Position numbers and translations under genes: made by a program. Shown here piece by piece: positions 46,717 through 56,032 of a DNA stretch of 64,000 nucleotides. The notes under the pieces were generated by a model. It was not told the origin of the DNA and made no database searches. It saw only the letters and a list, made by a program, of their open reading frames with translations. The stretch comes from Bog-532 sp963720945 (GTDB lineage: Bacteria; Actinomycetota; Actinomycetes; Streptosporangiales; Streptosporangiaceae). How positions within the stretch are numbered: the first letter of the stretch is position 1; each line of letters opens with the position of its first letter. Where the stretch lies: assembly GCA_963720945.1 (NCBI GenBank), contig CAVRHH010000029.1:62001-126000 (forward strand), in the 5' to 3' direction.

Positions 46717-49410
46717 CTAGTTGGTGATCCTGTACACGTCGTAGACCCCATCAATTGCCCGGACGGCGCGCAGCACGTGGCCGAGGTGCTTGGGGGCGCC
46801 CATTTCGAAGGTGAACCGGCTGACCGCAACGCGGTCCCGGGAGGTGGTCACCGACGCGGACAGGATGTTGACGTGCTGGTCGGACAGCACCCGGGTGACG
46901 TCCGACAGCAGCCGGGTGCGGTCCAGCGCCTCGACCTGGATCGCGACCAGGAACACCGATTCGTCCGTGGGCGACCAGTGCACGTCGACCATGCGCTCGG
47001 GCTGGGTCTCGGCCAGATGGATGAAGTTGATGCAGTCGTTGCGGTGCACCGAGACGCCGTGCCCGTGCGTGACGAAGCCGCTGATCTCGTCGCCGGGGAC
47101 CGGTGTGCAGCACTTGGACAGCCGCGCCCACACGTCCGAGGCGCCCTCGACCACGACCCCGGAATCGCCGGTGGCGTGCGGGCGGGCCGCCTCGGGGGTG
47201 GTCGGCAGCGCCGTCTCGGCGAGGTCTTCCTGCGCGCCGGCCAGGCCGCCGAGCGAGCGGACCAGCTTGGTGACCACGGACTGGGCGCTGACCCGGCCCT
47301 CACCGACGGCCGCGTACAGCGCGGTGAGGTCGGGGTAGTGCATCTCGCTGGCGATGGACAGCAGCGCGTCGGCGGTGGCCAGCCGCTGCACGGGCAGGTT
47401 CTGCTTGCGCATCGCGCGGGCGATCGAGTCCTTGCCGGACTCGGCGGCCGCCTCGCGGCGTTCCTTGGAGAACCACTGGCGGATCTTGTTCCGGGCGCGG
47501 GCGGACTTGACGAACTGAAGCCAGTCCCGGCTGGGCCCGGCCTCCTGGGCCTTGGAGGTGAAGATCTCGACCGTGTCCCCGTTGTCGAGCGTGCTCTCCA
47601 GGGCGACGAGCCGGCCGTTCACCCGGGCGCCGATGGTCCGGTGCCCCACCTCGGTGTGGATCGCGTAGGCGAAGTCGACCGGGGTGGCGCCCTGCGGCAG
47701 CGCGATCACCTCGCCGCGCGGGGTGAAGACGTAGACCTCGGCGGCGGCCAGGTCGAACCGGAGCGACTCGAGGAACTCGGCCGGGTCGGTGGCCTCGCGC
47801 TGCCAGTCGACCAGCTGGCGGAGCCAGGCCATGTCGGGCCCGCTGCCGTCCTTGACCCGGTTGCCGAAGACCGACTCTTCCTTGTACTTCCAGTGCGCGG
47901 CGACACCGTACTCGGACCGCCGGTGCATCCCCCACGTGCGGATCTGCAGCTCGACGGGCTTGCCGCCGGGGCCGATGACCGTCGTGTGCAGCGACTGGTA
48001 CATGTTGAACTTCGGCATCGCGATGTAGTCCTTGAACCGCCCGGGCACCGGATTCCAGCGCGCGTGGATGGTGCCGAGCGCGGCGTAGCAGTCGCGGACC
48101 GAATCGACGAGGACGCGGATGCCGACTAGGTCGTAGATGTCGTCGAACCCGACGTTGCGGGCGATCATCTTCTGGTAGATCGAGTAGTAGTGCTTGGGGC
48201 GGCCGGTGACCGTGGAACGGATCTTGGCGTCCCGGAGGTCGCCGGACACGTCCTCGATGACCTCCTGCAGGAACACGTCGCGGCGCGGTGACCGCTCGGA
48301 GACCAGCCGGGCGATCTCGTCGTACCGCTTGGGGTACATGGTCGCGAAGGCGAGGTCCTCCAGCTCCCACTTGATCGTGTTCATGCCGAGCCGGTGGGCC
48401 AGCGGCGCGAAGATCTCCAGCACCTCGCGGGACTTGCGCTCCTGCTTGTCCCGGGGCAGGTAACGCAGTGTCCGCATGTTGTGCAGCCGGTCGGCGAGCT
48501 TGATGACCAGGACGCGGATGTCCCGGGACATCGCGACGACCATCTTGCGGACCGTCTCGGCCTCGGCGGAGGCGCCGTACTTGACCTTGTCCAGCTTGGT
48601 CACGCCGTCAACCAGGGCGGCGATGTCCTCGCCGAACTCGCCGCGCAGCTCGGCCAGCGAGTAAGGAGTGTCCTCGACCGTGTCGTGCAGCAGGGCCGCG
48701 CTGATGGTGTCGGTGTTCATGCCGAGCTCGGCCAGGATCGTGGCCACCGCCAGCGGGTGCGTGATGTAGGGATCGCCGCTCTTCCGCTTCTGGTTACGGT
48801 GCCAGTACGCGGCAACGTCGTAGGCGCGTTCGATCAGCCGGACGTCCGCCTTCGGGTGCGTGGCCCGCACCGTCTTGATGAGCGGTTCGAGGACAGGGTT
48901 CACTGCGGCTCCCCGCTGCGCCCCGAGCCGGGCGAGCCGGCGGCGCACGCCCGCACCAGAGGCCGCGCCGGCCGCAGAGCCCGCGCCGCCTGCGGCACCC
49001 GCGCCCGCGGAGCGCCCGCGTCCGGCGGATTCACGCGGCGCACGCGCCGGAGACGGGGCTGGTGACGGGGTGGCCGTCTCAGGCGCAGCTGATGACGCGG
49101 ATGTGACGGGAGTGGCGGGCGCAGCATCCCCAGCGGGCGCAGCATCCCCAGCGGGCGCAGCATCCCCAGCGGGCGCAGCATCCGGGGCGGCGGGATGCTC
49201 TGTACCGGCAGCGGAATTGCCCGGGCCGGAGGCGGGATCGTCCGTAACAGCGGCGGGATCGTCCGGGCCGGGGGCGGGATGCGCGGTGGGGGCGGGCGGA
49301 GTGGTCCCATGCGTCACTGGCGTATCAGCAGCCGACGCGTCCGGGCCCGGCGCGGCCGGGGCCGGGGCCTGCGGGACGGGCCCTTCCTCCGCTATCACCT
49401 CACCGGGCAC
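46717..49410 (-). CDS. relA: Bifunctional (p)ppGpp synthetase/hydrolase
   Basis: Makes and degrades (p)ppGpp in the stringent response. Core from residue ~155: HD hydrolase domain (SGDPYITHPLAVATILAELG, ALLHDTVEDT), synthetase domain with FKDYIAMPKFNMYQSLHTTV and RTWGMHRRSEYGVAAHW, TGS domain (VYVFTPRGEVIALPQGATPVDFAY), conserved-Cys domain (RLSKCCTPVPGDEI) and a C-terminal ACT domain. All hydrolase and synthetase signatures look intact. The first ~155 residues are Ala/Pro-rich disordered sequence with APAGDA repeats from an 18-bp array. GTG start with AGGAG 5 nt upstream. 897 residues, against ~790-850 usual. Confidence 0.96.
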   Translation of the reverse strand: MPGEVIAEEGPVPQAPAPAAPGPDASAADTPVTHGTTPPAPTAHPAPGPDDPAAVTDDPASGPGNSAAGTEHPAAPDAAPAGDAAPAGDAAPAGDAAPATPVTSASSAAPETATPSPAPSPARAPRESAGRGRSAGAGAAGGAGSAAGAASGAGVRRRLARLGAQRGAAVNPVLEPLIKTVRATHPKADVRLIERAYDVAAYWHRNQKRKSGDPYITHPLAVATILAELGMNTDTISAALLHDTVEDTPYSLAELRGEFGEDIAALVDGVTKLDKVKYGASAEAETVRKMVVAMSRDIRVLVIKLADRLHNMRTLRYLPRDKQERKSREVLEIFAPLAHRLGMNTIKWELEDLAFATMYPKRYDEIARLVSERSPRRDVFLQEVIEDVSGDLRDAKIRSTVTGRPKHYYSIYQKMIARNVGFDDIYDLVGIRVLVDSVRDCYAALGTIHARWNPVPGRFKDYIAMPKFNMYQSLHTTVIGPGGKPVELQIRTWGMHRRSEYGVAAHWKYKEESVFGNRVKDGSGPDMAWLRQLVDWQREATDPAEFLESLRFDLAAAEVYVFTPRGEVIALPQGATPVDFAYAIHTEVGHRTIGARVNGRLVALESTLDNGDTVEIFTSKAQEAGPSRDWLQFVKSARARNKIRQWFSKERREAAAESGKDSIARAMRKQNLPVQRLATADALLSIASEMHYPDLTALYAAVGEGRVSAQSVVTKLVRSLGGLAGAQEDLAETALPTTPEAARPHATGDSGVVVEGASDVWARLSKCCTPVPGDEISGFVTHGHGVSVHRNDCINFIHLAETQPERMVDVHWSPTDESVFLVAIQVEALDRTRLLSDVTRVLSDQHVNILSASVTTSRDRVAVSRFTFEMGAPKHLGHVLRAVRAIDGVYDVYRITN
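49115..49186. repeat. 18-bp tandem repeat, 4 copies, inside relA
   Basis: GCGGGCGCAGCATCCCCA in three exact copies plus one degenerate at the end, coding APAGDA units of the disordered RelA N-terminus. Confidence 0.92.
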
Positions 49411-49530
49411 TCGCGCTCCTGTCTATCTGCCGAAAGGCCAGTCTACCGGCGGACGTTTACAGAGGTTGCGAGCGTGGGCCAAGACCATAACCGAGGTCAC
49501 CGGCGTGCCGCGGACGGTTACCGGGGCGCC

Positions 49531-50112
49531 TCAGACGGTCAGCAGCGCGCGGAAGCCGATATCGCCGAGCTTGGACCGGCCGTCCAGGAACGCCAGTTCC
49601 AGCAGAACGGCCACCCCGGTGACTTCGCCGCCGGCCCGGCGCACCAGCTCGGCGGTGGCCAGCGCGGTCCCCCCGGTGGCCAGCACGTCGTCCACGATGA
49701 GCACCCGGTCGCCCGGGTCGAAGGCGTCGGTGTGCACCTCGATCGTGGCCGTGCCGTATTCCAGCTGGTAGTCCTCGCGGTAGGTAGCGGCGGGCAGCTT
49801 GCCGGCCTTGCGCACCGGGACGAACCCGGCGCACAGGCGGGCCGCGACGGGAGCGGCGAGGATGAACCCGCGCGCCTCGATCCCGGCCACCTTGTCGACC
49901 GGCCCGAGCCCGGCGGCCAGTTCGCCCACCACCGCGGCGAACGCGGGCCCGTCGGCCAGCAGCGGCGTGATGTCCTTGAACGAGATGCCCGGCTGGGGGT
50001 AGTCGGGGACGTCGCGGATGCGCTTCCTGATCAGGTTGACGAGCGCCTCGGGCACGTCAGCCGGGCTCTGCCGGCCGGGCCAGGCGGGCCCGGCGGCCTC
50101 TGCTGGCGGCAC
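49531..50112 (-). CDS. apt: Adenine phosphoribosyltransferase
   Basis: Salvages adenine to AMP with PRPP. 193 residues with IRDVPDYPQPGISFKDITPLL, GIEARGFILAAPVA and the PRPP-binding VLIVDDVLATGGTALATAEL. GTG 50112 lies 3 nt after the secF stop. Position between secF and relA is the conserved actinobacterial order. Confidence 0.96.
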   Translation of the reverse strand: MPPAEAAGPAWPGRQSPADVPEALVNLIRKRIRDVPDYPQPGISFKDITPLLADGPAFAAVVGELAAGLGPVDKVAGIEARGFILAAPVAARLCAGFVPVRKAGKLPAATYREDYQLEYGTATIEVHTDAFDPGDRVLIVDDVLATGGTALATAELVRRAGGEVTGVAVLLELAFLDGRSKLGDIGFRALLTV

Positions 50113-50115
50113 CGT

Positions 50116-51420
50116 CTACCGCCTCTTCTTCTTGGCGTTGCTGGGGCGGCGTTTGGCCGCGCTGGTGCGGCGTGGCTGCTGGCGGGCGCCCGGCGTGCCG
50201 GGACGGCCCGCGGCGGCGCGGCTGGCGCCGACCGCCGATCGCGGCGGCGCACCGGCGCCTGCGTCGCCGGCGGGTTCCGCCGCGTCGTCGTAGCGGGCGG
50301 CCTCATCGTCCGGCTCGGTGTCCGCGGGCTCGTCACCCGCGGCGACGGCCGCGCTGGCGCGGCCTCCCGCGGCGGCCGGGCCCGCCGGGCCCGCCGGGAC
50401 CGGCGCCTGCGCCCGGGCGCCGGCCTGCTTGGCCGCCACGCGGGGACTGGCCGCGCGGGCCTGCAGGCGCTTGGCCAGCGCCTTGTACTGTGGCTCGCGT
50501 TCCTTGAGGTCGGCCAGGACCGGGGTGGCGATGAAGATCGAGGAGTACGTGCCGGACAGCATGCCGATGAACAGCACCAGCGCCAGGTCGGACAGCTCAC
50601 CGGTGCCGAGCAGCACGACGCCGGCGATGAGGATGGCGGCCACCGGCAGCAGCGCGATCAGCGAGGTGTTGATCGACCGGACCAGGGTCTGGTTCAGCGC
50701 GAGGTTGGCGGCCTGGCTGTACGTGCTCCGGGCGCTGGTGACCAGGCCGACGGTATTCTCCCGGACCTTGTCGAAGACGACCACGGTGTCGTACAGCGAG
50801 TAGCCGAGGATCGTGAGCAGGCCGATGACCGTGGCCGGGCTGACCTGGAAGCCGGCCAGCGCGTAGATGCCGACGGTGATCAGGATGTCGTGCAGCAGGG
50901 CCACGAACGCGGCGGACGCCATCTTCCACTCGAACGCGATCGACAGGTAGATCACGATCACGACGAGGAACGCGATCAGCGCCTCGAGGGCCTTGCTGGA
51001 GATCTGGCTGCCCCAGGTCGGGCCGACGAACTCGGTGTTGATGCTGTTGACGTTGACGCCCAGTTCCTTGGCGATGGAGTCCTGGACGTGCTCGGTCTGC
51101 GCGATACTCAGCGGCGCGGTCTGGGCCTGCCACTGGGCCTTGCTGCCCACGCCGACCTGCTGGACGACGGCGTTACCGCCGCCGCCGTCGGTGACCGCCT
51201 TCTCGACCTGGCTGATGCTGGCGTCCGGCGCTCTGACCTGGAAGACCGAGCCGCCCTTGAACTCCACGCTGAAGTTCAGGCCGCGGACGAGCAGCGCGAC
51301 GATCGCGACGACCAGGATGCAGCCAGAGATCGTGTACCAGAGCTTCTGGCGGCCGACGAAGTTGAACGAGACGTCACCGCGGTACAGCCGCCCGCCGATG
51401 TCACCCAGGCGCGACATCAT
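50116..51420 (-). CDS. secF: Protein translocase subunit SecF
   Basis: Partner of SecD in proton-driven enhancement of Sec export. 434 residues with six membrane helices expected; seen are the N-terminal helix (YTISGCILVVAIVALLVRGLNFSVEF), the FKGG motif, and the C-terminal block FEWKMASAAFVALLHDILITVGIYALAGFQVSPATVIGLLTILGYSLYDTVVVFDKVREN. About 125 residues after the last helix form a Pro/Ala/Asp-rich then basic tail ending in KKKRR. Start overlaps the secD stop by 4 nt. Confidence 0.96.
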   Translation of the reverse strand: MMSRLGDIGGRLYRGDVSFNFVGRQKLWYTISGCILVVAIVALLVRGLNFSVEFKGGSVFQVRAPDASISQVEKAVTDGGGGNAVVQQVGVGSKAQWQAQTAPLSIAQTEHVQDSIAKELGVNVNSINTEFVGPTWGSQISSKALEALIAFLVVIVIYLSIAFEWKMASAAFVALLHDILITVGIYALAGFQVSPATVIGLLTILGYSLYDTVVVFDKVRENTVGLVTSARSTYSQAANLALNQTLVRSINTSLIALLPVAAILIAGVVLLGTGELSDLALVLFIGMLSGTYSSIFIATPVLADLKEREPQYKALAKRLQARAASPRVAAKQAGARAQAPVPAGPAGPAAAGGRASAAVAAGDEPADTEPDDEAARYDDAAEPAGDAGAGAPPRSAVGASRAAAGRPGTPGARQQPRRTSAAKRRPSNAKKKRR

Positions 51421-53249
51421 GCCTCCCTTGAGGTGGTCCGCGGCGTCCGCGCGGTGCCGGATGACCCCGTCCGGGCGCTACGCCGGGGCACCGAGGAGCG
51501 CCACGGGGCTCGCGCCCCGAGCCGCGCCGGATCCAGGCCGGACCATTTATGCCCCTGGCCATAGAACCGGGTCCGGGCCAGCAGGGTCACCATCGGCTTG
51601 GTGAACAGGAACACCACCACGACGTCGATCAGCGTGGTCAGGCCGAGCGTGAACGCGAAGCCCTTCACGTCGCCGACCGAGAAGATGTAGAGCAGCAGGG
51701 CGGCCAGGAAGGACACCGTGTCGGACACCAGGATCGTGCGCCGGGCCCGTTTCCAGCCGCTCTCCACCGCGCCGCGCAGCGAGCGGCCCTCGCGCACCTC
51801 GTCGCGCAATCGCTCGAAGAACACCACGAACGAGTCGGCGGTGATGCCGATGGCCACGATCAGGCCCGCGATGCCGGCCAGCGACAGCGTGAAGTTCTGG
51901 TACTTGCTGAGCAGCACGATGCCCAGGTAGCCGATCGCCGCGGCGATCAGCAGGCTGGAGACCGACACGACGCCCAGGCCGCGGTAGTACAGGAAGGAGT
52001 AGAGGACGACCAGCAGCAGGCCGATCGCGCCGGCGATGAGGCCCGCGTCGAGCTGGTTGCGGCCGAGCTGGGCGGTGACGCTCGTCGTGTTCGTGATGTT
52101 GAACGTGAGCGGCAGGGCGCCGTACTTCAGCTCGTCGACCAGCTGGTTGGCCTGGGCCTGGCCGCCGATGTTGCTGATCTCGACCTGGCCGCCCGGGATG
52201 GCCTGCGTGGTCTGCGGCGCATTGACCACGTTCCCGTCCAGCACGATCGCCGTCTGGTCCAGCACCGAATCGTTGGCGTTGGAGTTGACGTCCGGGTAGT
52301 ACTTGCTGACCTGGTTCTCGGTCAGGGTGCCGAACGCCTTGGTGGCCTTGCCGTTGAGGCTGAGGTTCACCACCCACGCGTTGGTGGTGGTGTCGATCGC
52401 GGCGGACTCCGACGTGACGTCGGTGCCGAGGATGACCGACGGGCCGAGGACGTACTTCACGCCGTTCGGGCCGCACGCCACCGTCTGGCTGGCGGGCGCG
52501 TCCCACTGCGGCTCGGTGTAGCCGAGCTTCGTCTTCCAGGTGTTCAGGTCGCTGCAGTCGAGCTTGTCGAACAGCTTCATCGTGGCCGCGTTGACCGCGG
52601 ACGGGTCACCGGCCGTGGTGGCCGCCGCGGACGAGCTGGTCGCGGCCGGGCTCGGCGTCGCGGACGTGCTGGCCCCCGGCGTCGCGCTGCCGCTGGCCTT
52701 GGCGGCCGGGGTGGACGTGGCCGCGGCGTGCCGGATGAACGCCTTGGTGCTCGCGGACGGTGAGGCGGTCGCCTTGGGCGTCGCCTGGGTGCCGGTCGCG
52801 CTCGGGCTGGGCGTCGGTGTCGCCGAGGTGGCCGGGGTGGACGAGCCCTCCAGCAGCACCGGCCGGAACCGGAGCTGGGCGGTGGTGCTCACCTCGTTGA
52901 CCACTTCCTGCGAGCCCTTGCCCGGGACGGTCACGGTGATGTCGTTGGCGCCTTGGCGCTGCACGGACACCCCGGTGGTGCCCGAGGAATTCACCCGGCT
53001 CTGGATGATCGAGACGGCCTGCTGCATGTCCGCGGCGGGCGGCGTCTGGCCCTTCGGGGTCACCGCCGCCAGCGTCGCCTCGGTGCCGCTGGACAAGTCG
53101 AGCCCGAGGCCGATCTTGAAGTCGTGCTGCCACTTCCCCGGGCTGAACGCATTCGCGCCGACGATGCCGATGAGCATGAGCACGATCAGCGCGCCCAGGG
53201 CCGCGAGCGCGCGCCCCGGTTTCGAGCCGCTCTTCCTTGGCGGAGCCAC
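51417..53249 (-). CDS. secD: Protein translocase subunit SecD, with Ser/Thr/Pro-rich insertion
   Basis: Six-helix RND-fold Sec accessory. 610 residues. The N-terminal helix is followed by the P1 head starting GLGLDLSSGTEATLAAV. An insertion of about 85 residues rich in Ser, Thr, Pro and Ala (~135-220) splits the extracytoplasmic domain. The C-terminal membrane part has LSLAGIAGLIVAIGITADSFVVFFERLRDEVREG and IFSVGDVKGFAFTLGLTTLIDVVVVFLFTKP. The large insertion in the exposed loop is common in actinobacterial SecD but is here long and low-complexity. GTG start. Confidence 0.96.
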   Translation of the reverse strand: MAPPRKSGSKPGRALAALGALIVLMLIGIVGANAFSPGKWQHDFKIGLGLDLSSGTEATLAAVTPKGQTPPAADMQQAVSIIQSRVNSSGTTGVSVQRQGANDITVTVPGKGSQEVVNEVSTTAQLRFRPVLLEGSSTPATSATPTPSPSATGTQATPKATASPSASTKAFIRHAAATSTPAAKASGSATPGASTSATPSPAATSSSAAATTAGDPSAVNAATMKLFDKLDCSDLNTWKTKLGYTEPQWDAPASQTVACGPNGVKYVLGPSVILGTDVTSESAAIDTTTNAWVVNLSLNGKATKAFGTLTENQVSKYYPDVNSNANDSVLDQTAIVLDGNVVNAPQTTQAIPGGQVEISNIGGQAQANQLVDELKYGALPLTFNITNTTSVTAQLGRNQLDAGLIAGAIGLLLVVLYSFLYYRGLGVVSVSSLLIAAAIGYLGIVLLSKYQNFTLSLAGIAGLIVAIGITADSFVVFFERLRDEVREGRSLRGAVESGWKRARRTILVSDTVSFLAALLLYIFSVGDVKGFAFTLGLTTLIDVVVVFLFTKPMVTLLARTRFYGQGHKWSGLDPARLGARAPWRSSVPRRSARTGSSGTARTPRTTSREA

Positions 53250-53323
53250 TTGTCCTGTCGTCCCTTAATCGATTCCTGCGAAGCCGTCGGTGCCTTCGCG
53301 GCCGGAGCCGCGCCGCGGTGCCG

Positions 53324-53893
53324 TCAGTCCTTGGCCGCGGCGCTGCCCGGCTTGGCTTCGTTGTGCTCGCCGTTAACGGACGGCGCGGCGGTACCGTTCC
53401 CGGCCGCGTCACGCTGGCCGTTGATGACCAGGTCATCGCCGTAGTGGCCGGCCGGGGCGCTCAGGTCCGGCTCGGTCTCGTGCTCGGCGTCCACGTCGTC
53501 GTGCGCAGTGTCGTCGTGCGCGGTGCCGTCCTCGTACTCGTCCTCGGCCCCGTCGGTCTCGGCCTCGTCCTCGGCCGGCACCTCGTCACCCGGGGAGAGC
53601 ACTTCCATGATCGCGCGCTTCATGTAGCGGACCTCGACGTCGGGCGCGACCTCGAGCACCACGTCATCACCGTCAACGGCGACCACCGTGGCGTACATGC
53701 CCGCCGTGGTGCGCACGCGTGCGCCCGGCCGGACGGTGTTCTGCTGCTGCGCGACCTTCTTCTGGCGGTTACGGCCCGGCCGGATGGCCATGAAGTAGAT
53801 CAGGCCGATGAAGACGACGATCAGGATGAGAAACGTGGAGCTGCTGCTGGAGCCAGAAGCCGCCGCGGCCGCAGCGATTGTTTTATCCCCCAT
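53324..53893 (-). CDS. yajC: Preprotein translocase subunit YajC
   Basis: 189 residues from ATG 53893; AAAGGTG lies about 10 nt upstream. One membrane helix (STFLILIVVFIGLIYFMAIRP, ~20-40) then the YajC domain (QKKVAQQQNTVRPGARVRTTAGMYATVV...). The usual length is 100-140; here a C-terminal acidic Asp/Glu-rich tail of about 80 residues follows. First gene of yajC-secD-secF-apt-relA. The open frame extends upstream to 54208 without conservation. Confidence 0.93.
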   Translation of the reverse strand: MGDKTIAAAAAASGSSSSSTFLILIVVFIGLIYFMAIRPGRNRQKKVAQQQNTVRPGARVRTTAGMYATVVAVDGDDVVLEVAPDVEVRYMKRAIMEVLSPGDEVPAEDEAETDGAEDEYEDGTAHDDTAHDDVDAEHETEPDLSAPAGHYGDDLVINGQRDAAGNGTAAPSVNGEHNEAKPGSAAAKD

Positions 53894-54006
53894 GGGTGGG
53901 GCACCTTTCCGGTTGGTTTCTGCGGGCTGGCCAGCCCAGGCCCTGGCAGCGACCCGGGTACGGACCCGGTTTCCGCCTGGGGCGGCGGCCAGTGGCCAAC
54001 TGCCGC

Positions 54007-54035
54007 AGTGTAGCGATCCATTGGACACGCACCAA
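54007..54035 (-). promoter_or_regulatory. yajC-sec-apt-relA promoter candidate
   Basis: Minus strand: -35 TTGGTG (54035-54030), exactly 17 bp, -10 TACACT (54012-54007), about 115 bp upstream of the yajC start. Confidence 0.55.
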
Positions 54036-54072
54036 CAGGCTACGGCGTCTGCGCCGTGATCGTGACCTTGTC

Positions 54073-54115
54073 TGCCCGGGGGATGACCCCCCGGAACCCC
54101 CCACGTGTGCTTCGC
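54073..54115. repeat. Dispersed GC-rich hairpin repeat, copy at yajC-ruvB
   Basis: CCCGGGGGATGACCCCCCGG with trailing AACCCCCCACGTG, then GCTTCGCACCCC. The inverse complement of the third 110-bp repeat copy (41800-41850) matches it over about 50 bp, and the 23S-5S spacer (775-806) shares the core. Confidence 0.75.
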
Positions 54116-54242
54116 ACCCCGGTTGCGGTGCCCGCCGTGGAACCGCCACTCACCGGGCACAAGGCCCGGTTCGCTAGGCGGTCGGAGCTCCGCTCCGCTG
54201 TTCGCCATAGCCCGCGTGCGGTTCTCGCCGTCGCAACGGACG

Positions 54243-55388
54243 CTAATCGAAGAGTGTGGCTGTTCCGGGGCCGGAGGTGCTGTCCGGGGGCGTGAGGCCG
54301 AGGTGCAGCCAGGCGGCCGGAGTGGCGACCCGGCCGCGCGGGGTCCGGGCCAGCAGGCCGCGGCGGACCAGGAACGGCTCGGCCACCACCTCGACGGTCT
54401 CGGCCTCCTCCCCCACCACGACGGCCAGGGTGGATAGCCCGACCGGTCCCCCGCCGTACCGGTGGATCAGCGCTTCGAGCACGGCGCGGTCCAGCCGGTC
54501 CAGGCCCTCCTCGTCCACCTCGTACAGGTCCAGCGCGGCGCGGGCCGCCATCCGGTTCACCACCCCGTCGCCGCGCACCTCGGCGTAGTCACGGACCCGG
54601 CGGAGCAGCCGGTTGGCGATCCGCGGCGTGCCGCGGGAGCGGCCGGCCAGCTCGGCCGCGCCGTCGTCGCGCAACGTGACGCCGAGCAGTCCCGCGGACC
54701 GGCGGATGATGACCTCCAGCTCCTCCGGCTGGTAGAAGTCCATGTGCGCGGTGAAGCCGAACCGGTCACGCAGCGGCGCGGGCAGCAGCCCGGACCGGGT
54801 GGTGGCGCCGACCAGCGTGAACGGCGCGATGTCGAGCGGGATGGCGGTCGCGCCCGGGCCCTTGCCGACCACCACGTCGACGCGGAAGTCCTCCATCGCC
54901 AGGTAGAGCATTTCCTCGGCGGGCCGCGCGAGCCGGTGGATCTCGTCGATGAAGACGACCTCGCCCTCGGACAGCGTGGACAGCACGGCGGCCAGGTCAC
55001 CGGACCGCTCGATGGCGGGCCCGCTGGTGATCCGCAGCGGCATGCCCAGCTCGGCCGCGATGATCATGGCGATCGTGGTCTTGCCCAGCCCGGGAGGCCC
55101 GGACAGCAGCACGTGGTCGGGCGGGTGGCCGCGGCGCAGGGCGCTCTCCAGGACCAGCGAAAGCTGGTCACGGACCCGCTGCTGGCCGACGAAATCGGCG
55201 AGCCGCTTCGGCCGCAGCGCGGTCTCGATGGCGCGGTCGTCGGCGTCGGCGAGCGGCGACACCACCCGCCCGTCGTCCCCGTCACCCCGGCGGCCCGGAT
55301 CGGCGGAACCCGGATCGGCGGAACGCGCCCGGTCGAGCGCCTCGGCCTCGCGCGCCGCCAGCTCGTCCTCGTCCGCCCGGCGCGTCAC
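54243..55388 (-). CDS. ruvB: Holliday junction branch migration ATPase RuvB
   Basis: 381 residues. Walker A LLSGPPGLGKTTIAMI, Walker B VVFIDEIHRL, sensor 1 VGATTRSGLL, arginine-finger region APLRDRFGF and a C-terminal winged helix with RTPRGRVATPAAW. The N-terminus (~1-60) is acidic and variable. GTG overlaps the ruvA stop by 4 nt. Ordinary gene order ruvC-ruvA-ruvB, with ruvB downstream. Confidence 0.97.
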   Translation of the reverse strand: MTRRADEDELAAREAEALDRARSADPGSADPGRRGDGDDGRVVSPLADADDRAIETALRPKRLADFVGQQRVRDQLSLVLESALRRGHPPDHVLLSGPPGLGKTTIAMIIAAELGMPLRITSGPAIERSGDLAAVLSTLSEGEVVFIDEIHRLARPAEEMLYLAMEDFRVDVVVGKGPGATAIPLDIAPFTLVGATTRSGLLPAPLRDRFGFTAHMDFYQPEELEVIIRRSAGLLGVTLRDDGAAELAGRSRGTPRIANRLLRRVRDYAEVRGDGVVNRMAARAALDLYEVDEEGLDRLDRAVLEALIHRYGGGPVGLSTLAVVVGEEAETVEVVAEPFLVRRGLLARTPRGRVATPAAWLHLGLTPPDSTSGPGTATLFD

Positions 55389-56032
55389 CGGCGGCTCAGC
55401 TTCTTCATGGCGGCGCGCAGCACGGCCGCGACGTCCGCCGTTTCCGGCACCGCCCCGTCCACAGCGGCCAGGTCGGCGGCCACCGCGTTCACGGCCTGCT
55501 CGGCGTCCCGGGCCGGCCAGCCCAGGTTGACCAGGCCGGACTGGGCCTGCTCGCGCCAGGACGGAAGGGCCGGGACCGTGCGCGCCCCGCCCGGCAGGCC
55601 GGATCCGGACCCGTCCATAGGCACGTCGCCCGGGGCCCCGAGCCGGTCCTTCAGTTCCAGGACGATGCGCTGCGCGCCCTTCTTGCCGATCCCGGGGACC
55701 AGCGTCAGCGCGTTAAGGTCCCCGGTCGAGACGGCGCGGCGCAGCGCGTCCGGGGTGTGCACGGCGAGCATGGCCAGCGCCAGCCGGGGGCCCACGCCGG
55801 TGGCGGTCTGCACGAGCTCGAAGACGTTCCGCTCGTCGTCGCTGGTGAAGCCGTACAGGGTGAGCGAATCTTCCCGCACCACCAGGCACGTCGCCACGCG
55901 GGCCGGTTCGCCCGGCCGCAGGGTGGCGAGCGTCCCGGGGGTGCACTGGACGCTCAGCCCGACCCCGCCCACCTCGATCACCGCGCCGTCCGGGGCGACG
56001 CCGCTGACCGTGCCACGCAGATGCGATATCAC
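55385..56032 (-). CDS. ruvA: Holliday junction branch migration protein RuvA
   Basis: Tetrameric junction-binding subunit. 215 residues from GTG 56032 (VISHLRGTVSGVAP), the typical RuvA start, which overlaps the ruvC stop by 4 nt. OB fold then helix-hairpin-helix region (GPRLALAMLAVHTPDALRRAV, LVPGIGKKGAQRIVLELKDRL) and the flexible-linked C-terminal domain III that binds RuvB. Confidence 0.96.
   Translation of the reverse strand: MISHLRGTVSGVAPDGAVIEVGGVGLSVQCTPGTLATLRPGEPARVATCLVVREDSLTLYGFTSDDERNVFELVQTATGVGPRLALAMLAVHTPDALRRAVSTGDLNALTLVPGIGKKGAQRIVLELKDRLGAPGDVPMDGSGSGLPGGARTVPALPSWREQAQSGLVNLGWPARDAEQAVNAVAADLAAVDGAVPETADVAAVLRAAMKKLSRR

Larger units (their letters stand above)
53894..54242. 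other. yajC upstream / ruvB downstream spacer, no gene seen
   Basis: About 350 bp. Holds the yajC promoter (54007-54035) and a copy of the dispersed hairpin repeat (54073-54102) with a further stretch to 54115. A CCGCCACTCACCGGGCACAAGGC-type sequence follows with short inverted repeats. No ORF with coding character. Confidence 0.55.
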